From: Labilithrix luteola
GTDB taxonomy: Bacteria; Myxococcota_A; Polyangia; Polyangiales; Polyangiaceae
Assembly (NCBI GenBank): GCA_026225435.1
Contig: JAMFST010000439.1
Location: 1-11,879 of the forward strand
Length of the DNA: 11,879 nt
Reading direction: 5' to 3'
The notes under the pieces were generated by a model, which was not told the DNA's origin, ran no database searches, and saw only the letters and a program-made list of their open reading frames with translations. Numbering within the stretch: the first letter of the stretch is position 1; each line of letters opens with the position of its first letter. Below are positions 1 to 7,032 of the stretch, piece after piece. Position numbers and translations under genes: made by a program.

Positions 1-2
1 CG

Positions 3-380
3 GCGGCGATGGCGACGCTGGGCGTGGCGGCGGTGACCCGGCGCCCCTCGCTGGTGCTGGCGGCGGCGGTGATGGGCTACGGGCCGGCGTGGGCGAGCCA
101 CTTCTTCGTGGAGCACAACCGGCCGGCGACGTTCAAGCACCCGATCTGGTCGCTGCGTGGCGACCTGCTGATGTGGAAGAAGATGATCGACGGGTCGATG
201 ACCGCGGAGATCGCCAAGGTGCAGGCGGTACGGGCGGCGCGTGAAGCGGCGAGCGCGGGCGAGACGTCCGATGCCGCCGTCGAGGCGCCGCCCGAGCCCG
301 CCAAGCGGGTCCGCGTCGAGGACGGCGAGGAGCTGCGCGGCGGGTTCACCGGCGCGCCGATGAATGGCGTTTCGCGTTGA
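3..380 (+). CDS. DUF962 / Mpo1-like membrane protein, 3' part (5' end outside window)
   Basis: This is the C-terminal part of a DUF962 (Mpo1-like) protein. The frame is open to the window edge and the first in-frame ATG at position 9 lies inside a hydrophobic segment, so the true start is probably upstream. The visible part has a transmembrane stretch, then SHFFVEHNRPATFKHPIWSL and a following RGDLLMW segment. This is the conserved DUF962 core, with His and Glu residues that in the yeast member Mpo1 belong to an iron-dependent dioxygenase acting in phytosphingosine breakdown. Whether bacterial members do this reaction is not known from the sequence. A charged Ala/Glu-rich tail of about 60 residues follows and is probably cytoplasmic and disordered. 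The family call is from recalled motif resemblance. The gene runs in the same direction as the downstream operon but is 202 nt away, across a palindrome-rich gap, so it is probably separate. Confidence 0.78.
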   Translation, partial: AAMATLGVAAVTRRPSLVLAAAVMGYGPAWASHFFVEHNRPATFKHPIWSLRGDLLMWKKMIDGSMTAEIAKVQAVRAAREAASAGETSDAAVEAPPEPAKRVRVEDGEELRGGFTGAPMNGVSR

Positions 381-393
381 ACGACGCAACGCG
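373..393. repeat. Inverted repeat overlapping the DUF962 stop codon
   Basis: CGCGTTG (373-379) is matched by CAACGCG (387-393) across a 7-nt spacer, and the upstream gene's TGA stop lies inside it. No T-run follows, so it is not a classical intrinsic terminator. It could be a termination hairpin or part of the array of CAACGCG-type sites that continues to position 442. Confidence 0.5.
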
Positions 394-442
394 TCTAGTC
401 GCGTCAACGCGTCCGTTTCCGGGTGATTTCGACAACGCGTTG
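387..442 (+). promoter_or_regulatory. Three CAACGCGT repeats ending in a perfect 10-bp palindrome; candidate operator array
   Basis: CAACGCGT occurs at 387-394, 405-412 and 433-440. The last copy extends to the perfect palindrome CAACGCGTTG at 433-442. A reversed half-site lies at 373-379. Repeated palindromic sites directly before a sugar-utilisation operon suggest binding by a dimeric helix-turn-helix regulator such as a LacI-family protein. The regulator class is an inference, and no regulator gene is in the window. In GC-rich DNA short CGCG-containing repeats can arise by chance, which limits confidence. I could not pick out a convincing -35/-10 pair in 381-582. Confidence 0.45.
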
Positions 443-449
443 CGGCGCG

Positions 450-463
450 AAACCACGTGGTTT
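450..463. promoter_or_regulatory. Perfect 14-bp palindrome AAACCACGTGGTTT; candidate operator
   Basis: AAACCACGTGGTTT at 450-463 is its own reverse complement. It lies 7 nt after the CAACGCGTTG palindrome and 119 nt before the glucoamylase start. The central CG and AT-rich ends in an otherwise GC-rich gap are typical of a transcription-factor site. The two palindromes have different sequences, so two regulators or one tolerant regulator are possible. The regulatory role is inferred. Confidence 0.5.
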
Positions 464-569
464 TCCGTCACGTCATCCAGAGTGACTTTTGGGTGGCCCG
501 GGTACACGGCCGTGCTACTCGATGCGCGCTTTGCGACCGGCAAGTTGAGCCGTTTGCGAGCGTTTCCTC

Positions 570-575
570 GAGGAG
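570..575 (+). promoter_or_regulatory. Ribosome binding site that sets the glucoamylase start at 583
   Basis: GAGGAG lies 7 nt before the ATG at 583. The longer in-frame reading from the ATG at 457 has no such site and would put 42 unconserved, partly charged residues in front of a clear signal peptide. The 583 start is therefore preferred. Confidence 0.8.
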
Positions 576-582
576 CTCTCTC

Positions 583-2982
583 ATGTCGCGGTTCTCAGGT
601 TTCCCGGGCCGCCGCCTAGCCTGCGCGATCGCCCTCGTAGGTACGCCCGTCGTCCTGTCGCCCGTGGCCGCCTCGGCCGGGCAGGTCGCGCCCTATCGCT
701 CGGAGCATTACCTGCCTTCGTCGAACGGCGTCGGCGCCATCGCCTACGACGCGGTGAACGAGACGAACGGGTACTCGATCACCCAGTTCCTCGAGCACCC
801 CTACCGCTACGCGACCACCGAGTCGCAGCCGACCGAGAACCGCGGCTACAGCACCTACCCGGGCATCCGCATCGGTGGCGTCGGCAGCTCGACGCACGCG
901 TGGATGAACACCGTCGCGCCGTCGCTCATCGAGTACGTCGCCGGCACCGGCATCATCCACGTGGTGCACCAGTGGTCGGGGCTCACCGTCGAGGAGTACC
1001 ACTTCACCCCGCTCGATCTCGCCGGCAGCAATTTTACGGAGAACGCCAGCGTGATGCTGGTGAAGGTGACGCGCACCGCGGCCAGCCCCGCGGGGACCAT
1101 CGACGCGTACGCCATCTTCAACAACCACCTCGGCAGCGATCCGAACAACAGCGGCAGCCCGGGGACTGACGGCGAGGGGAGCAACGTGGGCGGCAACGGG
1201 GCGCTCTACGAGTTCAGCTCCAAGAGCTCGGTCACCCTCGGCTACGCGTCGATCGGCGCCGCGTCTCACCACGGGATGGCGCCGGACAACCCGTACGGCA
1301 TCTTCAACAACGGCCAGGACCTCACCGACAACAGCGACAGCGGCACCGCCACCGAGGCGGTCACCGGGTTCGAGAACGCGCTCGGCAACCTGTCCGTCGG
1401 CTCCTCCGCCTGGGCGGGCTGGTTCACCGTGCTCTCGCACGACGGCGACGGCATCGACCACGTCGGTAATGTGCAGAGCTGGATCGCCGGCCGCTCGCCG
1501 TCCGCGCTCCTCGCCGCGGAGCAGACGGCCTGGTCGTCCTGGATCACCCCGCCGCCGGCCAGCGCCCAGGCCACCAGCGCCGAGACGGCCATCGACGCGC
1601 AGGCGCAGGTCACCTTGCGCATGGGGCAGGTCCGCGAGCCGGGCGCCCCCTTCGGGCAGATCCTCGCCTCGGTCGCCCCGGGCGCGTGGAACATCGCCTG
1701 GGTGCGCGACATGGCGTACTCGGTCGCCGGCCTGGTCGCCAGCGGTCACACCGCCGAGGCGAAGGCGGCGCTCCAGTTCCAGCTCTCGTCGACCGTCGGC
1801 ACGTACCAGTCGTACGTCGGCTTCCCCTACGCCATCTCGGTGGTGCGCTACTTCGGCAACGGCACCGAGGACAGCGACTCGAACAACGACGGACCGAACA
1901 TCGAGTTCGACGGCTTCGGCCTCTTCCTCTGGTCGCTCGACCAGTACGTGACCGCCACCAACGACACCGCCTTCCTCAGCGCCAACTGGCCCACCATCAA
2001 GGCGAAGATCGCCGACGTCCTCGTCGATCTGCAGGAGCCCTCGGGGCTCATCGCGGCCGACTCGTCGATCTGGGAAGTGCACTGGATGGGGCAACAGCGC
2101 CACTTCACGTACACCTCGCTCACCGCGGCCAACGGCCTCTGCGCCGCCTCGCACCTGGCGAGCTTGATGAGCGACTCGACCGACAAGGCGAGCTACCTCA
2201 GCGCCGGGCAGAAGACGCGCGACGCCATCATCACCAACGAGCGCGCCGCCGACGGCACCATGGCGCAGAGCACCGAGGGGCTGGCGATCGGCTCGCTGTG
2301 GCTCGACTCGGCCACGCTGGAGGCGATCAACTTCGGGCTGATCAACCCGAAGGGGCGCACCGCGCTCGCCACCCTCGCCTCGATGAAGAACGGCCTGGTG
2401 CCGGCGAGCGGGCGCGGCTTCATGCGCAGCGACGTGGGCGACACCTACTCGTCGGAGGAGTGGGTCTTCGTCGATCTGCGCTCGGCGCGCGCCTTCGAGC
2501 TCTCCGGCGACACGACCACCTCGGCGAGCACCTTCGCCTGGAACGTGTCGCAGGCGACCGACAACTTCGGCGAGCTCTCCGAGCTGCACAACCCGGTGAC
2601 GGCGGCCTACGACGGGCAGTCGCCGATGGTCGGCTTCGGCGGCGGCGCCTACACGCTCCGTCTCGCCACCCGCGGCGTGGCCGGCACCGAGGTCTGCGGC
2701 TCGTACGCGGTCGAACCGGCGGTCGACGGTGGCGTCGACGGGAACGACGGCGGCGCCGATGCGGACGGCGGTGACCTCGGCTTCACCGGCGACGCGTCGC
2801 TCCCCCCGCTCGAGGATGGCGGCAGCGTGCGGAGCGATGGCGGCGCGACCGCCACCGCCGGCGACAGCGACAGCGACAGCGGCGGCTGCGCGACCAGCGG
2901 TCGCAGCGGCGAGAACGCGCTCGCGTGGGCAGGGTTGGCAATGGCGCTCGGTGCGCTGACGTGGCGGCGGAAGTCGCGATGA
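583..2982 (+). CDS. GH15 glucoamylase, secreted, MYXO-CTERM surface anchor
   Basis: This is a 799-residue exo-acting alpha-glucosidase of the GH15 glucoamylase type, expected to release glucose from the non-reducing ends of starch, glycogen or maltodextrin. A signal peptide covers about residues 1-33. A beta-rich N-terminal domain (about 35-330) resembles the sandwich domain of bacterial GH15 enzymes. The (alpha/alpha)6 catalytic part has the substrate-binding WVRD motif at 373-376. It also has IWEVHW, where E498 is the likely general acid, and GELSEL, where E667 (or E664) is the likely base. Residues about 708-768 are an Asp/Gly/Ser-rich spacer. They are followed by C769, a hydrophobic helix (about 779-794) and RRKSR. 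This is a MYXO-CTERM signal, processed by myxosortase for display on the cell surface. It is the first gene of the operon, 10 nt before the next gene. The family call rests on recalled motifs, and a related dextran-hydrolysing specificity is possible. Confidence 0.88.
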   Translation: MSRFSGFPGRRLACAIALVGTPVVLSPVAASAGQVAPYRSEHYLPSSNGVGAIAYDAVNETNGYSITQFLEHPYRYATTESQPTENRGYSTYPGIRIGGVGSSTHAWMNTVAPSLIEYVAGTGIIHVVHQWSGLTVEEYHFTPLDLAGSNFTENASVMLVKVTRTAASPAGTIDAYAIFNNHLGSDPNNSGSPGTDGEGSNVGGNGALYEFSSKSSVTLGYASIGAASHHGMAPDNPYGIFNNGQDLTDNSDSGTATEAVTGFENALGNLSVGSSAWAGWFTVLSHDGDGIDHVGNVQSWIAGRSPSALLAAEQTAWSSWITPPPASAQATSAETAIDAQAQVTLRMGQVREPGAPFGQILASVAPGAWNIAWVRDMAYSVAGLVASGHTAEAKAALQFQLSSTVGTYQSYVGFPYAISVVRYFGNGTEDSDSNNDGPNIEFDGFGLFLWSLDQYVTATNDTAFLSANWPTIKAKIADVLVDLQEPSGLIAADSSIWEVHWMGQQRHFTYTSLTAANGLCAASHLASLMSDSTDKASYLSAGQKTRDAIITNERAADGTMAQSTEGLAIGSLWLDSATLEAINFGLINPKGRTALATLASMKNGLVPASGRGFMRSDVGDTYSSEEWVFVDLRSARAFELSGDTTTSASTFAWNVSQATDNFGELSELHNPVTAAYDGQSPMVGFGGGAYTLRLATRGVAGTEVCGSYAVEPAVDGGVDGNDGGADADGGDLGFTGDASLPPLEDGGSVRSDGGATATAGDSDSDSGGCATSGRSGENALAWAGLAMALGALTWRRKSR

Positions 2983-2985
2983 GGA
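2981..2985 (+). promoter_or_regulatory. Ribosome binding site embedded in the glucoamylase stop
   Basis: GAGGA starts within the upstream TGA stop codon and lies 7 nt before the ATG at 2993. This supports that start over in-frame ATGs at 2999 and 3008, and suggests coupled translation of the two enzymes. Confidence 0.75.
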
Positions 2986-2992
2986 TCTCTCG

Positions 2993-5371
2993 ATGAACAT
3001 GCTCTCGATGAAACGCGCCTCGATCGGTGGCCTCGTCACGGCGGCGTTTTTCGCTCCGCTGTTCCTCCTCGGCGCGAACCTCGCGGCCTGCGGCAGCCCC
3101 AGCGGCGACACGTACAGCCCGCCGCCGCTCGCGTCCGACCCGGACGCCAGCGTCAAGGACGGCGGCAAGCACAAGGACGGCGGCGGAAGCACCGGCGATG
3201 ACGACGACGACGCCGATGCCGACACGCCGGTCTACGCCGCCAGCTTCCACTACGCGCCCCCCGCCGGCATGAGCGCGCACGTGGTGTACCTCGCGGGGGA
3301 GTGGAACAACTTCAACCTCGAGGGGACGAAGATGACCGGCCCCGACGCCAACGGCGCCTTCTCCGCCTCGGTGAACCTCCCGGTCGGCATGACCGCCTAC
3401 GAGGTGGTGGTCGACGGCGCACCGCAGATCGACAGCACGGCGAAATTCCGCAAGTACGTCGGCAGCAGCGAGTTCAGCGCGATCCGCGTCCTCGACGGCA
3501 GCCTGCCCAGCCTCACGGTCGTCAGCCACACGCTGACCCGCGCCTCGGCTGGCCAGGGTGAGTACAAGGGTGAGGTCGACTACGCGCCCTCGGTCAGCGC
3601 CTCGCCGCTGAACCCGTCGACGGTGGCGGTGACCTTGCGCAAGGACGGCGTGACCACCAACGTCACCTCGCAGACCAGCTCGTCCGGCAAGGTGACCTTC
3701 GACGTCACCGGCCTCGCCGACGGCAAGTACACCATCTTCGTCAACGCCAGCGACAAGGCGGGCAACGCCGCCCCCGCGGCGCGCCTGGTCTTCTGGGTCG
3801 AGGCCGCCACCTTCGACTGGCGCGACGCGGTCCTCTACATGGTGATGACCGACCGTTTCCAGGACGGCGACCCGACGAACAACGTCGCCCCCACCAGCGG
3901 CGTCGACCCGCGCGAGCAGTACCAGGGGGGCGACTGGGAGGGCATCACCGCGCAGATCAACGCCGGGTACTTCGACAACCTCGGCGTCCGCACCCTGTGG
4001 CTCTCGCCGTTCAACACCGGCCCGTCGGATGCGTGGATCGCGTCCGACAACGTCCACGAGACGATGGGCTACCACGGCTACTGGCCGATCAAGGCCCGCG
4101 AGGCCGATCCGCGCTTCGGCGGGAACGACGCGCTCAAGGCGCTCACCGCCGCGGCGCACGCCCACGGCCTGCGCGTCATCCAGGACCTGGTGATCAACCA
4201 GGTGCACCAGGAGCACGAGTACTTCCAGGCGCACCCCGAGTGGTTCCGCACCGCGGCCACCTCGTGCATCTGCGGCACGAACAACTGTGACTGGACCGTC
4301 GACCGGATCAACTGCCTCTTCGCCGACTACATGCCGGACGTCAACTGGACGCTCCAGGCGGTCAACGACCAGTACGACTCCGACGCCATCTGGTGGATGG
4401 ACACCTTCGACCTCGACGGCTTCCGCATGGACGCCGTGAAGCAGGTCGAGGACACCGCCACCATCAACCTCTCGGGCCGCCTCCAGGCCGAGTTCGAGCA
4501 GGCTGGCAACCCGGTCTTCCTCACCGGCGAGACGGCCATGGGGTGGGACGGCGGCTGCGGCGCCAACAATGCGGCGCTCCTGGCCTGCAACGTGCCGGAG
4601 AACTACAGCTACATCAACGAGTACATCGGCCCCAACGACCTGACCGGGCAGTTCGACTTCGTCGCCTACTACGCGGTGCCGATGCAGTCGTTCGTGGCCG
4701 ACTACCAGGGGATGCCCCAGGTCGACTACTGGACCCAGGCCAGCGGCTGGGAGTACCCGACCGGGTCGATCATGTCGCCGTACATCGGCAGCCAGGACAC
4801 GGCGCGCTTCGTCACCATCGCCAACCAGAACGCGCTCAACGCCTACAACCAGTGGGACAACATCGCGACGGCGCCCACCGATCCGGTCGCCTACCAGCGG
4901 CACCGCATGGCGCTCGCCTGGGAGCTGACCGTCCCCGGCGCGCCGATGATCTACTACGGCGACGAGTACAGCGAGTGGGGCGGGGTCGATCCCAACAACC
5001 GCGTCACCTGGCGCGGCGCCTCGAACAGCCTGTCGTCCGCCGAGTCGACGACGAAGAACGTCGTCACCCAGCTGCTGGCGGCGCGCAAGAACCTCGACCC
5101 CTTGCGCCGCGGCGACTACGAGCCGGTCTTCACCTCGACCACCGGCTTGATCTTCGCGCGCAACGACAACGGACAGATCGCGCTCGTCGCCATGTCCAAG
5201 AGCCAGAACGGCGAGACGCTCACCGCCACCTTGCCGGCCACCCTGGCCGCGACGCTCACCGCCGGCACCGTCCTGCACGACGCCATGGGCGGCAACAGCG
5301 TCACCGTCCAGAACGGCGGCGTCGTCACCGTCACCCTCGGTGGCTGGGGTACGGCAATTCTCTCGCCGTGA
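2993..5371 (+). CDS. GH13 alpha-amylase-family lipoprotein with CBM48-like and Ig-like N-terminal domains
   Basis: This 792-residue protein should act on internal alpha-1,4 bonds of alpha-glucans from the cell envelope. A lipoprotein signal ends in L-A-A-C33. Next come an Asp/Gly/Lys linker (about 45-79), a CBM48/AMPK-like sugar-binding module (about 80-165, with LAGEWNNF) and an Ig-like module (about 170-270). The GH13 barrel starts near 278, and a beta-rich C-terminal domain ends the protein. Catalytic residues are present: nucleophile D480 in GFRMD with R478, acid/base E513 in LTGE, and D602 in region IV. H361 in YHGYW is kept. Three usually conserved His are Gln: Q403 (region I, DLVINQ), Q484 (region II, VKQ) and Q601 (region IV, SQD). 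A Cys group, C425-x-C427-x4-C432-x8-C441, lies between regions I and II. The exact specificity (amylase, pullulanase-like or transferase) cannot be told. Confidence 0.9.
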   Translation: MNMLSMKRASIGGLVTAAFFAPLFLLGANLAACGSPSGDTYSPPPLASDPDASVKDGGKHKDGGGSTGDDDDDADADTPVYAASFHYAPPAGMSAHVVYLAGEWNNFNLEGTKMTGPDANGAFSASVNLPVGMTAYEVVVDGAPQIDSTAKFRKYVGSSEFSAIRVLDGSLPSLTVVSHTLTRASAGQGEYKGEVDYAPSVSASPLNPSTVAVTLRKDGVTTNVTSQTSSSGKVTFDVTGLADGKYTIFVNASDKAGNAAPAARLVFWVEAATFDWRDAVLYMVMTDRFQDGDPTNNVAPTSGVDPREQYQGGDWEGITAQINAGYFDNLGVRTLWLSPFNTGPSDAWIASDNVHETMGYHGYWPIKAREADPRFGGNDALKALTAAAHAHGLRVIQDLVINQVHQEHEYFQAHPEWFRTAATSCICGTNNCDWTVDRINCLFADYMPDVNWTLQAVNDQYDSDAIWWMDTFDLDGFRMDAVKQVEDTATINLSGRLQAEFEQAGNPVFLTGETAMGWDGGCGANNAALLACNVPENYSYINEYIGPNDLTGQFDFVAYYAVPMQSFVADYQGMPQVDYWTQASGWEYPTGSIMSPYIGSQDTARFVTIANQNALNAYNQWDNIATAPTDPVAYQRHRMALAWELTVPGAPMIYYGDEYSEWGGVDPNNRVTWRGASNSLSSAESTTKNVVTQLLAARKNLDPLRRGDYEPVFTSTTGLIFARNDNGQIALVAMSKSQNGETLTATLPATLAATLTAGTVLHDAMGGNSVTVQNGGVVTVTLGGWGTAILSP

Positions 5372-5415
5372 CCTCCGGTCACTCGTCTCCAGTCATCGTC
5401 TCTTCGAAGGGCTCC

Positions 5416-7032
5416 ATGTTCCGACACCGTCTCTGCTCGTCGCTGCTTCTGGCCGCGGCAGGCGTCACGTCGTTCTCCACGCTGGCGCACGCGCAGCAGC
5501 AACCGGGGGACACCTCGGCGCCCGTGGTGCCCGGTGCGACCGTGACCAATCCGCCGCCGCCCGTGCTGGCTCCTCTGCCGGCGCGCTCGCCGTCCCTGCA
5601 GACCACGCAGACGAATGACGGCACGACCACGACGGCGCCGACCGAGGCGCCGCCCACCGACCGCACCACCATCGGCCCCTCGACCCGCGCCACCGACTCG
5701 CTGCAGGCGACGGAGAAGGTCGACGCGCCGCAGTCGGCTGCCGGCGGTCGCTTCGAGTTCGGCTCCTACGGGCGCGTGCAGGTGGCCAGCGATCTGCGCG
5801 GCGGCACCGGCCAGCCGGCCAACGTCGTCTCCCACGGCACGCGCATCGACGAGGACAGCTACGCCGAGCTCGAGCTGCGTCGCGAGGACGACTTCGCCCA
5901 CGGCATCCACACGAAGGTCGTCGCCACGCTGGCGCTCTTCGCGCCGTTCTTCCACTTCAACGGGCAGGAGACGCAGTCGCTGGCCGTGCGCAACCTGTAC
6001 GCGCAGGCGCAGTACGGCAAGCTGACGATGTGGGTGGGCTCGCGCATGTACCGCGGCGACGACATCTACCTGCTCGACTGGTGGCCGCTCGACAACCAGA
6101 ACACCTACGGCGGTGGCCTCGGCTGGAACTTCGACGACAAGAACAGCGTCGCCATCCACGCCGGCATGACCCGCCTCGACGACCCGACCTACCAGTACCA
6201 GCAGATCCAGGTCGTCGCCCCCTTCGGCTCGGGCGTCACCAACGTCACCACCCTCGACCGCCCGCGGCTCATCGAGAGCGCGAAGTACACGCACCTCATC
6301 ATCCCCAAGGGGCAGACGGCCGGCGTGAAGCTGGTGGCCTACGGCGAGGGGCACGAGATCAGCGCCGGCACCACCACCGACACGGTCACCAACACCCAGC
6401 AGGCGCTCCCCAGCGACTGGGGCTTCATGGTGGGCGGCGAGGCGGCCTTCTTCACCGGCAAGCGCGACACCTTCCTCCAGATCTTCCTCCGCCACGCCCG
6501 CGGTCTGGCCGCCTACGATCCGCTGTCCACGCCGACCACCTTCGGCCAGGACAAGACCACCCAAGGGGCCAACGAGACGGTCCTCGCCATCGGCGGCAAC
6601 TACGAGAAGGACTGGTTCGGCATCCTCGTGGGCGGCTACGTCCGCTTCTTCCGCGACGCGTCCGCCAGCCAGACCTCGCTGCAGAAGTACGACGAGGGGA
6701 CCATGGTCCTGCGCCCGCAGGTGTACATCGGCGATCACTGGGGCGTGGCCGTGGAAGGCAGCTACCAGGAGCGCCGCTACGCCGAGACGGTCGACACGTC
6801 CAACACCGCGCTCGTCGCCAGCGAGTGGCGCGCCGGCATCATTCCTTACTTCTCCCCGGCCGGTCGCGGTTCGTACAAGCGCCCGCAGTTCCGCCTGCTC
6901 TATGCCGTCACCGCCCGCAACGAAGGGGCTCGCGAGCTCTACGCGCCGCAGGACGTCTTCGCCCAGCGCGCCGTGGAGCACTACGCCGGCGTCGGCGTGG
7001 AGTGGTGGTTCAACTCGAGCTCGTACCCGTGA
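5416..7032 (+). CDS. LamB-like carbohydrate porin, outer-membrane beta-barrel
   Basis: This 538-residue protein is a probable maltoporin-type channel for maltodextrins. GAAGG lies 5 nt before the ATG at 5416. The signal peptide has a likely cleavage site after A-H-A26. A Pro/Thr-rich segment (about 27-109) precedes the barrel, which opens with FEFGSYGRVQVASD and shows alternating aromatic strands to the end. GSRMYRGDDIYLLDWW (208-223) matches, from memory, the LamB segment with the pattern GKRFYQRHDVHMIDFYYW. The protein ends with GVEWWF plus six residues, close to the aromatic C-terminal strand that the BAM complex recognises. Its place between two glycan hydrolases supports a sugar-uptake role. 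It starts 44 nt after the first GH13 gene, and its TGA overlaps the next gene's ATG by one base. LamB membership is less certain than the barrel call, and another porin family is possible. Confidence 0.8.
   Translation: MFRHRLCSSLLLAAAGVTSFSTLAHAQQQPGDTSAPVVPGATVTNPPPPVLAPLPARSPSLQTTQTNDGTTTTAPTEAPPTDRTTIGPSTRATDSLQATEKVDAPQSAAGGRFEFGSYGRVQVASDLRGGTGQPANVVSHGTRIDEDSYAELELRREDDFAHGIHTKVVATLALFAPFFHFNGQETQSLAVRNLYAQAQYGKLTMWVGSRMYRGDDIYLLDWWPLDNQNTYGGGLGWNFDDKNSVAIHAGMTRLDDPTYQYQQIQVVAPFGSGVTNVTTLDRPRLIESAKYTHLIIPKGQTAGVKLVAYGEGHEISAGTTTDTVTNTQQALPSDWGFMVGGEAAFFTGKRDTFLQIFLRHARGLAAYDPLSTPTTFGQDKTTQGANETVLAIGGNYEKDWFGILVGGYVRFFRDASASQTSLQKYDEGTMVLRPQVYIGDHWGVAVEGSYQERRYAETVDTSNTALVASEWRAGIIPYFSPAGRGSYKRPQFRLLYAVTARNEGARELYAPQDVFAQRAVEHYAGVGVEWWFNSSSYP

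Noticed and set aside
482..508. Possible sigma-70 promoter, GTGACT with TACACG
   Set aside because: Only weak matches to -35 and -10 and a 15-nt spacer; not better than chance in this sequence.
457..582. 42-codon N-terminal extension of the glucoamylase from the ATG at 457
   Set aside because: It has no ribosome binding site, crosses the palindrome region and hides the signal peptide that begins at 583 behind GAGGAG.
616..3225. Very long open frame (869 codons) on the minus strand
   Set aside because: It is exactly antisense to the GH15 gene, with Arg/Val/Gly/Ala-rich, low-complexity translation and no recognisable domain. Such frames are expected opposite GC-rich genes with strong third-position bias.
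2783..5278. Second very long minus-strand open frame (831 codons)
   Set aside because: Antisense shadow of the first GH13 gene with the same Arg/Val/Gly composition and no motif, ribosome site or conserved start.
5116..6981. Minus-strand open frame (621 codons) opposite the porin
   Set aside because: Shadow frame with biased composition; the plus strand encodes a coherent signal peptide and beta-barrel.
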